DNA of 64,000 nucleotides from Rhabdobacter roseus (GTDB lineage Bacteria; Bacteroidota; Bacteroidia; Cytophagales; Spirosomataceae): NCBI RefSeq assembly GCF_014202275.1, contig NZ_JACHGF010000008.1, positions 1 to 64,000 of the forward strand, read 5' to 3'. Shown piece by piece: positions 8,151 to 17,950 of this stretch (position 1 is its first letter; each line of letters starts with the position of its first letter). The notes under the pieces were generated by a model. It saw only the letters and a program-made list of their open reading frames with translations, ran no database searches and was not told where the DNA came from. The position numbers and the translations under genes were made by a program.

Positions 8151-8197
8151 AAACGCGAAGTACCCGCCACCACTTAGGTGACAGGTACTTCGCGTTT
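8151..8197. terminator. Bidirectional terminator between lipoprotein gene and glgB
   Basis: A perfect 14-bp stem is formed by AAACGCGAAGTACC (8151-8164) and GGTACTTCGCGTTT (8184-8197) around a 19-base loop. It lies between convergent genes. A short T run follows on the plus strand; on the minus strand the stem ends in TTT with CTCC beyond. The stem is built from an inverted pair of the window-wide GGTACT/AGTACC motif. Confidence 0.75.
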
Positions 8198-8213
8198 TAA
8201 GAGACTCAGAAAC

Positions 8214-10208
8214 CTACAACCACGCGTGCGGCTGCACGTACTTCAGCACCACAACGCCCAGCGGCGGCAGTACCAGCGGAATGGAGTGCGTACGGCCGTG
8301 CCGCGGGATGGGGTAGGAGGCCAGTTCGGGGTCGTTGAGAACGTCGGAGCCGCCGTACCGGAGGTTGTCGGAGTTAAGTACCTCCCGATAGGTACCTGCC
8401 TTCGATACACCGATCCGGTAGTTTTCCCGCACCAGCGGCGTAAAGTTGGCGACGAAGATCAGTTCGTCCTGCGGATCTTTCCCTTTTCTGACCCAGCTCA
8501 AAACGGAGTTGGTACCATCCTGGCTATCAATCCACTCGAAGCCCTCTGGCGCAAAGTTGAGCTCGTACAGCGCGGGTTCTTCCTTATACAACGTATTGAG
8601 GTCTTTGAGGAGCTTCTGGATGCCCTGGTGGTCGGGGTTGTTGTTCTCGTTCCAATCGAGGCTGAAGTCGTGCCGCCACTCGTGCCGCTGCGCAAAATCG
8701 CCCCCCATGAAGAGTAGTTTGGCCCCCGGATGGCCGTACATGTAGCCGTACAGCAGCCGCAGGTTGGCAAACTGCTGCCAGGTATCGCCCGGCATTTTGT
8801 TGATCAACGAATGTTTGCCGTACACGACCTCGTCGTGCGAGAGCGGGAGCGTGAATTTCTCCGAAAAAGCGTAGTGCAGGCTGAACGTAAGCTGCCCCTG
8901 GTGGTAGGAGCGGTACACGGGTGGCCGCTCAAGGTACTGCAGGGTATCGTGCATCCAGCCCATCATCCATTTCATGTCAAAGCCTAGCCCGCCGCTGCTC
9001 ACCAGGTGCGTCACGCCCGGCCAGGAGGTGGACTCTTCGGCCACGGTAAACACGTCCGGAAAGTACTGGTGAACCGCCTGGTTGAACTCCTGCAAGAAAC
9101 GCACGGCTTCCAGGTTTTCGCGGCCGCCGTACTCGTTGGGAATCCACTCGCCTTCGTTGCGGGAGTAGTCCAGGTACAACATGGAGGCCACGCCATCGAC
9201 GCGCAGAGCGTCGATGTGAAACTTGTCCAGCCAATACAAAGCATTGGAGATCAGGAACGCCCGTACTTCGTTTCTGCCAAAGTTGAAGATAAAACTCTTC
9301 CAGTCGGGGTGGAAGCCCTTGCGGGGATCAGCGTGCTCGAAGAGGTGCGTGCCGTCAAAGTACCCCAGGCCGTGCTCGTCGGTGGGAAAATGCGAAGGTA
9401 CCCAGTCCAGGATCACCCCAATGCCCGCGTTGTGGAGGGCGTCGATGAGGTACATGAAGTCCTGCGGAGTACCAAAGCGGCTCGACGGCGCAAAGTACCC
9501 CGTAAGCTGGTAGCCCCAGGAGCCGTAGAACGGGTGCTCCATCACGGGCATGAACTCCACGTGCGTGAAGCCCATGTAGGTACAGTACTCGGGTAGCTGG
9601 GCGGCCAGCTCGCGGTAGGTCATGAAGCGCCCGTCTTCTTCCTGGATGCGCCGCCAGGAGCCCAAATGTACCTCGTAGACCGAAATGGGCTTGGTGAGCG
9701 GGTGGGCCGCCTTCCGACTTTGAATCCATTGGTCATCCGTCCACGCAAAGTCCAGCCCCCAAACTACCGTGGCCGTGTGGGGCGGGGTTTCCCAGTGGTA
9801 GGCGGCGGGGTCGCCTTTTTCAACCTCGTAGCCGTTGGTGGAGCGGATAAAGTACTTGTAGTACGCTTCTTGCCCAATACCCGGCACAAAGCCTTCCCAA
9901 ATGCCGGAGCTGTCGCTACGGGCGGTGAGAGGGGTACTTTGGCGGTTCCAGCCGTTGAAGTTTCCCACCACAGACACAAACGCCGCGTTAGGAGCCCACA
10001 CGGCAAAGTAGGTACCTGCTACCCCCTGGTGCTGTACCGGGTGCGCCCCCAGCTTATGGTACAAGTGGTAGTGCGTACCGGACCTGAACAGGTTGATATC
10101 AAAGTCGGAAAACAGGGTAAAGGGAGGCGAGGTCGTTGGTAGCTCCTCTACCAACGCGTCCTTTTTTGATTTTTTTGGCTTTTTATTTTGCTCTATGCTC
10201 TTTGCCAT
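8214..10208 (-). CDS. glgB: 1,4-alpha-glucan branching enzyme
   Basis: GlgB cuts alpha-1,4-glucan chains and rejoins them as alpha-1,6 branches. The 664-residue protein has an N-terminal CBM48 domain (about 45-140, with YFAVWAPNAAFVSVVGNFNGW) and a GH13 barrel. The catalytic triad is visible: nucleophile D338 in LRVDGVASM, acid E391 in FTVAEEST, and D459 in LPLSHDEVVYG. The lysine-rich start (KKPKKSKKDA) is an unstructured tail. It is the last gene of a glgE-treS-glgB operon, 10 bases after treS. In this pathway the branching enzyme supplies new non-reducing ends for GlgE to extend. Confidence 0.95.
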   Translation of the reverse strand: MAKSIEQNKKPKKSKKDALVEELPTTSPPFTLFSDFDINLFRSGTHYHLYHKLGAHPVQHQGVAGTYFAVWAPNAAFVSVVGNFNGWNRQSTPLTARSDSSGIWEGFVPGIGQEAYYKYFIRSTNGYEVEKGDPAAYHWETPPHTATVVWGLDFAWTDDQWIQSRKAAHPLTKPISVYEVHLGSWRRIQEEDGRFMTYRELAAQLPEYCTYMGFTHVEFMPVMEHPFYGSWGYQLTGYFAPSSRFGTPQDFMYLIDALHNAGIGVILDWVPSHFPTDEHGLGYFDGTHLFEHADPRKGFHPDWKSFIFNFGRNEVRAFLISNALYWLDKFHIDALRVDGVASMLYLDYSRNEGEWIPNEYGGRENLEAVRFLQEFNQAVHQYFPDVFTVAEESTSWPGVTHLVSSGGLGFDMKWMMGWMHDTLQYLERPPVYRSYHQGQLTFSLHYAFSEKFTLPLSHDEVVYGKHSLINKMPGDTWQQFANLRLLYGYMYGHPGAKLLFMGGDFAQRHEWRHDFSLDWNENNNPDHQGIQKLLKDLNTLYKEEPALYELNFAPEGFEWIDSQDGTNSVLSWVRKGKDPQDELIFVANFTPLVRENYRIGVSKAGTYREVLNSDNLRYGGSDVLNDPELASYPIPRHGRTHSIPLVLPPLGVVVLKYVQPHAWL

Positions 10209-10218
10209 GTCCAGTTGT

Positions 10219-13200
10219 TTAAACGGTTTGAAGTTCGGCCAACGGCTTGTCGGCTGACTTCATGATTGCTTTAATCCCCCGGAGCGGTACCATCACCCAG
10301 CCCGGTCGGTTATTAAGCTCGTAGTTTAGCTCGTACACGGCCTTTTGCAGCAGGAATGTTTGTAAGAGCGTGTTGAGATCCTCTTTTCCCTGCGGAATGA
10401 TGGCGTTTCCTTTGACCGTTTCCAGGTAGGCTTTCATGAAGAATCCACTCATGTAGTGGTACCACTGCTCCACGAAAGGCAGCAGTTTGTGGATGTCTTC
10501 CTCCCGGATCTGATTATCCAAAAACAAACTACCGTAGGCAGCGTAGTGTAGGGAGCGGAGCATACCGGCTACATCGCGCAGGGCCGAACGCTTCAGGCGC
10601 CGCTCGCTGTAGCTCAGCGCGGGCTCTCCTTCAAAGTCCAGAATGACGAAGTCTTTGCCGGTGAAAAGTACCTGCCCAAGGTGGTAGTCGCCGTGAATCC
10701 GGATCTTGGAGGTGTCGATTTTCCGGGCGTGGATTCTTTTCATCGTCGTCAGGAGTTGTTCTTTCATGCCCAGAATCTCCTCGGCTTCGTGCCGCACTTC
10801 TTCGGGGAGCTTCTTGATATTTCGGCTCAGGCTCTGGAAAGTACCCCGCACCAGCGACTGCAACGAAGAGAAAATCGAACGCTGGTAGTGCAGGGAGAAA
10901 TCCTCCGATTTGAAATCGGGCAAGTTGCTGCCGGAGGCCAGAGCCAGGTGCATTTCGCCGGTCCTGACGCCCAGGAGCGAAATCTGCTCGGCCACCGTAA
11001 GATCCATCAGCTCTTTGAGCGACTCGGGAATGTCTTCGTACGGTACTGAGTCTATCAAACTACCCCGCAGCTCGGCGGGCGGCTGGATGGAATTATCCGA
11101 CAGGATTTTATCGTTAAAATCATTCAGGCGGTCCAGCAGCATGGCCCAGGCGTCGGTACTGTTACTGACTAGTTCCTGCATCATGCCTAGTACCATGGAG
11201 TCGTTTTGGTACTTCCATTCTACGGACCCCACAAAAGCCGGAATGTTGGGGAACTTGGCTTTTTGGCTCAGGAAATGCGTAATCTCCACGTCCGGATTGA
11301 TAGCCCGATCGACCTTCCGGTACAGCTTAAAGAAGTACTTTCCGTCGTAGGTGATGGAGGTATTGCTTTGCTCGCCGGAAAGTACCCGCGGCTTTATCTT
11401 GTCGGTTTCGGCAAGGTGTTTTTTGAGTTCTTTATTACCCAGGAAGTGGATCTCGCTGTTTTTAGCGGGTAGTATCTGGCTTTTGCTCATATTCTCAAAC
11501 AGCGCCTGCTGCAACTCGAGCCCGTAAATGGCATCGAAGAGTACCCCTTCTTCTTCGTTCCCTACTTTGATCCGGGCTATTACCGCCTGCGGGCAGTTCT
11601 CTTTGACGCGGTACGCAAACGGCTCTTTGCCATAAGCCACGGGTAGCTGGTACATCTCTGGCAAGCCGTCTTGATACGATACCTCCAGGAGGAATATGAA
11701 CGCAGGCGGATTACTACCCAGCGGAATGGGCGCGTGCGTAATCACTTTGATCCCCAGAATTCCTTTGCCTTTCCCCCCAAACCAGCGTACGCGCATCAGG
11801 TAGTTGGGTAAAAAGTGCGTTTCCAGTTTTTCCAGCATGGCGGGCTCCAGCAAGCTGTTCCATTTGCTAAGCTCAATGAGGGGTAGTTCCAGGCTTTCGT
11901 CAATTTCCGGGTGCGTTTTCTCAAGCACAAAGCACTGGCAGGCGTAGGCTTCCAGCGTAAAGAAATAGGGGGTATCTTCCTTGAAAGCCGGAAATTTGTT
12001 TTTGCTGAATATCTCTACCGGCTGGTACCCTTTGAATTGGTCCAGATCCAGCTCCAGGGGCTGGGGAAAGCGGGAAAGGTTGGCAACCACCAGCATGGTT
12101 TCGTCTTCGTAAGTACGGGTAAAGGCCAGTACCTTCGAGTTTTCCGAATTCAGGAATTTGATGTCACCCCGGCTAAAGGCTTTGTACTTTTTACGGGTGC
12201 TGATCATGCGTTTCATCCACCACAGCAGCGAGGAGGTGTTGCGGGTTTGCAGCTCTACGTTCACCGACTCGTAGTGGTACTGGGGGTCCAGGATCAGGGG
12301 TAGGTAGAGCCGTTGCGGATTGGCCTGCGAAAAGCCCGCGTTGCGGTCGGGCGTCCATTGCATGGGGGTACGTACGCCGTCGCGGTCTCCCAGGTAAAAG
12401 TTGTCACCCATGCCAATCTCATCGCCGTAGTAGAGGATGGGCGTGCCGGGGAAGGTAAAGAGCAGCGCGTTAAGCAGCTCGATTTTCTTACGGTTATTTT
12501 CCATCAAAGGGGCCAGCCGGTGCCGGATTCCCAGGTTGATGCGCGCCTTGGGGTCTTTGACGTACACTTTGTACATGTAGTCGCGCTCTTCGTCGGTCAC
12601 CATTTCCAGCGTTAGCTCGTCATGGTTGCGCAGAAAAATACCCCACTGGCAGGTTTCGGGGATCTCCGGGGTCTGGTCAAAAATATCCGTGATGGGGTAC
12701 CGGTCTTCCATTTGCAGCGACATAAACATGCGCGGCATGATCGGGAAGTGGTAGTTCATCTGGCACTCGTCGCCGTCGCCAAAGTAGGCTGCCGAATCTT
12801 CGGGCCACATGTTGGCCTCGGCCAGGAGCAAGGTACCTGGGTAGCGGTCGTCAACGTACTTACGGAGCTTTTTCAGGTACTCGTGGGTTTCGGGCAGGTT
12901 TTCGCAATTGGTGCCGTCGCGCTCAAAGAGGTACGGTACGGCGTCCAGCCGGAAGCCATCTACGCCCAGTTTGCACCAGAAATTGATGATCTTGAAAATC
13001 TCTTCCTGTACGTTCGGATTGTCGTAGTTGAGGTCGGGTTGGTGGTGAAAGAAGCGGTGCCAATAGTACTGCTGGGCTTCGCTGTCCCAGGTCCAGTTGG
13101 ATTTTTCGTAATCCTGAAAAATAATCCGGGCGTCTTTGAACTGGTTGGGGTCGTCGGTCCAGACGTAAAAGTTACGGTGGTTGGAGCCCTTGGGGGCCTT

Positions 13201-13578
13201 GCGCGCCCGCTGAAACCAGGGATGTTGGTCAGAGGTATGGTTAATTACCAGCTCGGTAATGACTTTTAATCCCCGTCGATGAGCTTCTTTAAGAAAAGCC
13301 TTAAATTCCTTAATGTCGCCGTAGGAAGGATTGATGGTGTAGTAGTCGGCAATGTCGTAGCCGTCGTCGCGCAGGGGCGAGGGGTAAAAAGGCAGTAGCC
13401 AAATGGCCGTAACACCCAAGTCCTGGAGGTAGTCGAGCTGCTCCATGAGCCCTTTGAAATCACCGATTCCGTCGCTATTGCCGTCCTTAAAAGCTTTGAT
13501 GTGGAGCTCATAAATAATGGCATCCTTGTACCAATGCAGATTGTCATCAAGCGCTGTTTTCTTTCCTTCCGTTTTCAT
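10219..13578 (-). CDS. treS: Trehalose synthase fused to maltokinase (TreS-Pep2)
   Basis: This 1119-residue fusion converts trehalose to maltose and phosphorylates maltose to maltose 1-phosphate, the GlgE substrate. The N-terminal half (about 1-560) is a GH13 TreS domain with nucleophile D212 (GFRLDAVPYLF), acid E254 (LLLAEANMWPED) and D320 (LRNHDELTLE). The C-terminal half (about 590-1110) is a Pep2-type maltokinase with the kinase-like KIRIHGDYHLGQVLFTGKDF and VILDFEGEP motifs. Fused forms occur in many bacteria. It begins 6 bases after glgE ends, consistent with co-transcription. Confidence 0.93.
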   Translation of the reverse strand: MKTEGKKTALDDNLHWYKDAIIYELHIKAFKDGNSDGIGDFKGLMEQLDYLQDLGVTAIWLLPFYPSPLRDDGYDIADYYTINPSYGDIKEFKAFLKEAHRRGLKVITELVINHTSDQHPWFQRARKAPKGSNHRNFYVWTDDPNQFKDARIIFQDYEKSNWTWDSEAQQYYWHRFFHHQPDLNYDNPNVQEEIFKIINFWCKLGVDGFRLDAVPYLFERDGTNCENLPETHEYLKKLRKYVDDRYPGTLLLAEANMWPEDSAAYFGDGDECQMNYHFPIMPRMFMSLQMEDRYPITDIFDQTPEIPETCQWGIFLRNHDELTLEMVTDEERDYMYKVYVKDPKARINLGIRHRLAPLMENNRKKIELLNALLFTFPGTPILYYGDEIGMGDNFYLGDRDGVRTPMQWTPDRNAGFSQANPQRLYLPLILDPQYHYESVNVELQTRNTSSLLWWMKRMISTRKKYKAFSRGDIKFLNSENSKVLAFTRTYEDETMLVVANLSRFPQPLELDLDQFKGYQPVEIFSKNKFPAFKEDTPYFFTLEAYACQCFVLEKTHPEIDESLELPLIELSKWNSLLEPAMLEKLETHFLPNYLMRVRWFGGKGKGILGIKVITHAPIPLGSNPPAFIFLLEVSYQDGLPEMYQLPVAYGKEPFAYRVKENCPQAVIARIKVGNEEEGVLFDAIYGLELQQALFENMSKSQILPAKNSEIHFLGNKELKKHLAETDKIKPRVLSGEQSNTSITYDGKYFFKLYRKVDRAINPDVEITHFLSQKAKFPNIPAFVGSVEWKYQNDSMVLGMMQELVSNSTDAWAMLLDRLNDFNDKILSDNSIQPPAELRGSLIDSVPYEDIPESLKELMDLTVAEQISLLGVRTGEMHLALASGSNLPDFKSEDFSLHYQRSIFSSLQSLVRGTFQSLSRNIKKLPEEVRHEAEEILGMKEQLLTTMKRIHARKIDTSKIRIHGDYHLGQVLFTGKDFVILDFEGEPALSYSERRLKRSALRDVAGMLRSLHYAAYGSLFLDNQIREEDIHKLLPFVEQWYHYMSGFFMKAYLETVKGNAIIPQGKEDLNTLLQTFLLQKAVYELNYELNNRPGWVMVPLRGIKAIMKSADKPLAELQTV

Positions 13579-13584
13579 ATTACA

Positions 13585-15540
13585 TCATTGGTTATAGGGT
13601 TCAACTTTAAAAATATGGGCCGGCATTTCGTACGGATTGAGCTGCACGTAGTTGTATTCGCCCCGCCAGCGGTACTTTTCGCCACTGAGCATATCTCGCA
13701 CCAGGTAGGGCTGGTCGGGGTGCAGGCCCAGCTGGTGCAAGGGTACTTTGATGTGCCCGCCCTGGGTATTATGTACATCCAGGTTCACGGCCACAATCAC
13801 GGCGTTGGCCGTAGCGGGCTCCGTTTTGGTGTAGCAGATAATCTGCTCGTTGTCGGTGTCCGTAAACCGGATGTTGCGCGTGGCCTGAAGCGCCGGATTT
13901 TCGCGCCGGATTTTATTTACCAGCGTGATGATCTCACGGGTGCGGCTGTACTGCTCCCAGTTCCAATGCTTGATTTCGTACTTTTCGTTATCGGTATATT
14001 CTTCCTTACCCGGGTGCGGCGTATTCACGCCGTACTCATACACCGGACCGTACAAGCCGTAGTTGGACGACATCGTGGCGGCCAGAATAAGGCGCATGAT
14101 GTGGGCGTTTTCGCCGCCCACTACCAAGTGGTGGGGTAGTATATCGGGCGTGTTGGGCCAGAAGTTGGGTCGGAAGTAGTACTGCAGATCGGTTTGGGTA
14201 AGCTCCGTGAGGTACTGCTCAAACTCCCATTTGGTATTGCGCCAGGTAAAGTAGGTGTAGGATTGGTTAAAGCCGATTTTGGCCAGCTTTTCCATCACCC
14301 GCGGACGCGTGAAGGCCTCGGCCAGGAAAAGTACCTCCGGATGTACCTTACGCACTTCCCGGATCATCCACTCCCAGAACGCAAAGGCTTTGGTGTGCGG
14401 GTTATCGATTCTAAACACCCGGATACCCTGCTCGATCCAGTAGTCGATGACGCTCTTGAGCTCCTGCCACAGGTTTTCCCAGTCGTCGGTTTCGAAATTA
14501 AACGGCAGAATGTCCTCGTATTTTTTGGGTGGATTTTCGGCGTACTGCACGGTGCCGTCGGGTCGCCAAACAAACCATTGCGGGTGTTCCTTCACGTACG
14601 GATGATCCGGCGCACACTGGTAGGCAATGTCCATGGCCAGCTCAATATTGAACTTTTTAGCCTCCTTGATAAGGTCCCGGAAGTCTTTCAGCGTACCCAG
14701 CTCGGGATGGATCGCTTTATGCCCACCCAGCCGGTTGCCGATGGCCCAGGGCGAGCCGGGATCGGTGGGGGAGGGCGTCAGGGAGTTGTTTTTACCTTTT
14801 CGTTTGAGCTCCCCGATGGGGTGAATGGGGGGGAAGTACAGCGTGTCGAAGCCCATTTTGGCTACCATCGGTACCAATTTCTTGACGTCCTTGAAGGTAC
14901 CATGCTTGCCGGGCTCCGCGGCGGCCGAGCGGGGAAATAGCTCGTACCAGGCGCTGAAGCCTGCTTTTTTTCGCTCTATTTCTAAAGGATATACCGACGG
15001 CGAGCGCGTTGTCAGCGCTTCTTGCTTCACCAAATTCAGCGCCCGGCTTAGCGCATCGCTCAGTACCAGCGGCATCGCCTGCGCCGGGTCTTCTACGGCT
15101 TTTATCGCTTCAATCCATTGGTCCAGTAGGGGCTTGTCCTGAGGATTGGCCAAGGAAAGTACCTCCTGCACCAGTGCCACGCCAATTTCCAGCTCCACCG
15201 CTATGTCCTGGTGGGCGTCGTATTTCTTGACTAATCCTTTTTTCCAGGTCGTAAAGTGATCGATCCAGCCTTGTACCTGGAATTGGTAAAAACCGGGTTG
15301 CTCGGGTCGCCAGTATACTTCCCAACGATCGTTGATGACAAACTCCATCGGTAGTTCCTGCCACTGCTGCTCGGATTCGTGTTTGATCAGTACACTGGCC
15401 CTGACTACGTCGTGGCCGTCGGAGAACACATCGGCCGACAGCACAATCCCTTCCTCTACTACGCCTTTTGCGGGGTACTGTCCGGCTTCAATCTGGGGAG
15501 AAACATTTGATATGACTACTCGTTTTCTGCCGTCTTGCAT
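13585..15540 (-). CDS. glgE: Alpha-1,4-glucan:maltose-1-phosphate maltosyltransferase
   Basis: GlgE transfers maltosyl units from maltose 1-phosphate onto alpha-1,4-glucan, releasing phosphate. The 651-residue length is normal for the family. The GH13_3 barrel carries the nucleophile D379 in RVFRIDNPHTKAF and the acid E408 in LFLAEAFTRP. The 29-residue spacing equals that of the characterised Streptomyces enzyme. The N-terminal beta-sandwich (about 1-120) and an internal helical insert precede the barrel, where GFDTLYFPPIHPIG marks its start. It is the first gene of the operon with treS/pep2 and glgB, so the whole trehalose-to-glucan route is encoded together. Confidence 0.94.
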   Translation of the reverse strand: MQDGRKRVVISNVSPQIEAGQYPAKGVVEEGIVLSADVFSDGHDVVRASVLIKHESEQQWQELPMEFVINDRWEVYWRPEQPGFYQFQVQGWIDHFTTWKKGLVKKYDAHQDIAVELEIGVALVQEVLSLANPQDKPLLDQWIEAIKAVEDPAQAMPLVLSDALSRALNLVKQEALTTRSPSVYPLEIERKKAGFSAWYELFPRSAAAEPGKHGTFKDVKKLVPMVAKMGFDTLYFPPIHPIGELKRKGKNNSLTPSPTDPGSPWAIGNRLGGHKAIHPELGTLKDFRDLIKEAKKFNIELAMDIAYQCAPDHPYVKEHPQWFVWRPDGTVQYAENPPKKYEDILPFNFETDDWENLWQELKSVIDYWIEQGIRVFRIDNPHTKAFAFWEWMIREVRKVHPEVLFLAEAFTRPRVMEKLAKIGFNQSYTYFTWRNTKWEFEQYLTELTQTDLQYYFRPNFWPNTPDILPHHLVVGGENAHIMRLILAATMSSNYGLYGPVYEYGVNTPHPGKEEYTDNEKYEIKHWNWEQYSRTREIITLVNKIRRENPALQATRNIRFTDTDNEQIICYTKTEPATANAVIVAVNLDVHNTQGGHIKVPLHQLGLHPDQPYLVRDMLSGEKYRWRGEYNYVQLNPYEMPAHIFKVEPYNQ

Positions 15541-15878
15541 GAATTTGTCGATTTGTTTTCACTACTTCTGCTAGGAATAGGCCGTCAAAATCATGCCTAT
15601 AGGCTAGCCTGTTCAGCAACTACCGGTAAATTGAAGTACTTGTTTTTTGAGATTTTATTAACTAAGTGGTTGAAATTTAATTAGTTAATTGAAATAAGTA
15701 CCCTTAAGTAATGAAATGATGAAGTATTTCTTTGGGGGATGCTCCGGAAATAGGGGAAACGGGAGCCGAATGAGCCAACAAATTAGGCCAGGCCAGGGCA
15801 ACAGCACTGGTAGCTGGCAACCGGGCGTGAAGAATTTTTCCGACAGTGTGTAGTAAATTCTCCGCTGGCGGCAGGTTT
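15541..15878. other. Gene-free gap between glgE and the BamA-like gene
   Basis: I see no credible gene here. The gap must hold the glgE operon promoter on the minus strand, but no clear TAnnTTTG/TTTG pair was recognised. A tract near 15650-15705 is AT-rich (TTAACTAAG, ATTAGTTAATTG) and could be promoter or terminator DNA. Confidence 0.4.
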
Positions 15879-17726
15879 TTAGCGTAGCGGCACGATGGAT
15901 GGGGCCGAAATATCGAAGTCCGGCAAGCGCAGCGGAGCTACGCCGTCGAGGCGGAAGCGCCAGGCCGAGCTGGCGTCGGGTAGGTTGGGGTAGAAGCCAA
16001 ACTGGATCTGAAAGGTGTTGAAGGTGAGGCTTTCGTTGCGTAGCCGCACACCCAGGCCGTAGCCCTGGTAGAGCGGACCGCTCCATAGCGAGCGGGTACT
16101 GTTGACGAGGCCCAGGTCGGCAAAAACAAAATGAGCTACCCGGAAACCCAGAATACTTTTCCAGGAAAATAAAACCGTCTCCAGCCCTAGGGTCAGTCGT
16201 TTGGTGCCAATCAGGAGGTCGTTGTTAATTCCGCGGATACCCTGTAGGTTGCTAATGTTGAGGTATTCGAGCGGGTCGCGCTGGATGCCGTAGGTATAGC
16301 GGAGGGTCACAAACTGCCGGAAGTTACTCAGGCCCACCGGCAGCAAGTGACTGAAGTAGTTGAGCTGCCCGCTTAGTACCCCTTGTTGTGCCCGGCCCGA
16401 CTGAAAGTAGCTGCCGAAGTTGGCCAGGGCGTACACGTACCCCCGTTCCTTGGGTAGGTACCTGCCAATGGCGTACTGCACGCCGCCGTAGCCGCGCTCG
16501 CCAAACTGGGTCGTTTCCTGTCCTAGCGTCATGGCAAAGAGGCTCCCGATGGGTACGTCCTCGGTACGGCCAAAGCCGTAGATGAGTACGTCGCGCTTGT
16601 AGTTGCGGTTGGAGTACCCCAGGCTGAGGTAGTTGGCCTGCCGGTTCCAGTAGATTCGGTTGGTATCGGAGCGTACTACGGGGCGCTCCCGGTAGCTGTA
16701 GTTATTGGTACGAAAGGCAACCACCAGACGCGTTTTTTCGTCGGAGAGCCATTTCTTAAATGGAATCTTGAACGAGCGACCCAGCCACAGGTCGTAGAAA
16801 TTGAAGGCCACGGGATAGCTAAACTGGGTATCGGCGTCGTTAACGAGCCGCTTGTACTCTTGAATGCGGTAGTGGCCCATCTCAAAAGCTCCGGCGTACT
16901 GGGTCTCGGAGGTGATAAAGGGGCGCGCAAAGCGGAGGGATTGCTGCTTCAGATCGCGCTCCCAGATAAAACTCGCCTGACCGGTAATAAACGTTTTGCC
17001 GATGTAGGGAATCGTGTAGACGCTTCGAAACTGAAAGCGCTGGAGGGTATCGCGGGCGTCCCAACGGATGGCGTTGTAGTGCGAGTGCGCATTGCCCGCT
17101 ACATTGATGTTGTCCAGGCCCAGCCGAAAATTAGTAAATCCGCTGAAAGAACCCGACACGTTGAACGAAAAGACATCCTGGATCAGGATGAGGAGCTCGG
17201 CGCTTCCTTCGGGCTCATCGCGCGGGATAACCAGAATCCGGGCATCCAGAATAATGGGGTTGGCCCGCAGGAGCCGCTCGTTGTCCAGCAGTACCTTCGG
17301 GTCGATGAGGTCCCCTTCTTTGAACAGCAAAAAAGATTTCCGGATGATCCGTTCGCGGGTGTTGGTGTGAAAGTTCCGGCTCACAAATCCCTCGAGGCGG
17401 TTGCCGGTGCGGTTGGTGTCATACACCGATTGGCCCAAAATATCCAGCTGCCGAATCCGGATGGTATCAATGGTGAGGCCCTCGAAGGGCAGGAAGGGGT
17501 TGTTGTCGATGGCGTTTACTTCGCCTTGGGTACTTTTGTTGTATACGTCCCGAAAGAGGAGCCGGTACACCTGCCGGGAAAACTTACTTCGCGACATCCG
17601 CTCTTTAAGCTTGGTATAGCGAATGCTGTCTTGCTGGTAACGGATGGCCTGGAGGCTATCGAGATTTTGAGCAGACACCGAATAGGCTCCCAATAAAAAC
17701 AGCAGGAGAAGCAAGTACCGGAACAT
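15879..17726 (-). CDS. BamA/TamA-like outer-membrane barrel protein
   Basis: The protein has 615 residues from the ATG at 17726, where a Sec signal begins (FRYLLLLLFLLGAYSVSA-Q); an upstream frame to 17819 lacks a signal and is rejected. After a short helical region, residues around 85-185 look like a POTRA-type domain (IDTIRIRQLDILGQSVYDT and LLIDPKVLLDNERLLRAN-like pattern). The remaining 400 residues are alternating amphipathic strands of a beta-barrel. It likely resides in the outer membrane and may help insert or export proteins or lipids. It is shorter than true BamA and has a single POTRA-like unit, so the exact role is unclear. Confidence 0.72.
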   Translation of the reverse strand: MFRYLLLLLFLLGAYSVSAQNLDSLQAIRYQQDSIRYTKLKERMSRSKFSRQVYRLLFRDVYNKSTQGEVNAIDNNPFLPFEGLTIDTIRIRQLDILGQSVYDTNRTGNRLEGFVSRNFHTNTRERIIRKSFLLFKEGDLIDPKVLLDNERLLRANPIILDARILVIPRDEPEGSAELLILIQDVFSFNVSGSFSGFTNFRLGLDNINVAGNAHSHYNAIRWDARDTLQRFQFRSVYTIPYIGKTFITGQASFIWERDLKQQSLRFARPFITSETQYAGAFEMGHYRIQEYKRLVNDADTQFSYPVAFNFYDLWLGRSFKIPFKKWLSDEKTRLVVAFRTNNYSYRERPVVRSDTNRIYWNRQANYLSLGYSNRNYKRDVLIYGFGRTEDVPIGSLFAMTLGQETTQFGERGYGGVQYAIGRYLPKERGYVYALANFGSYFQSGRAQQGVLSGQLNYFSHLLPVGLSNFRQFVTLRYTYGIQRDPLEYLNISNLQGIRGINNDLLIGTKRLTLGLETVLFSWKSILGFRVAHFVFADLGLVNSTRSLWSGPLYQGYGLGVRLRNESLTFNTFQIQFGFYPNLPDASSAWRFRLDGVAPLRLPDFDISAPSIVPLR

Positions 17727-17950
17727 AGCTCGATTGGAAACAAACACTAAACACGCCGGAAGCGTAGGCTGTTTAAAAATCGTACATTTCCCTGCTTCGC
17801 TCAACTTGAAAGTAGCCATACGGATGGCCGGACCTTATCAAGTAAGAACGAATAAAGGTGTTTTGTCGCGTACGCCAGCTCTCGAAGTACCCCCAGCGCG
17901 AGGTGTTGGGCAACCAGGTACTTCATGAGTACAAGTACAACGTGAAAAAG

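Noticed and set aside
15685-16086. 133-residue open frame beside the BamA-like gene
   Set aside because: Its upstream half overlaps the BamA-like coding frame on the same strand and it shows no signal or domain; it is a frame shadow of that gene.
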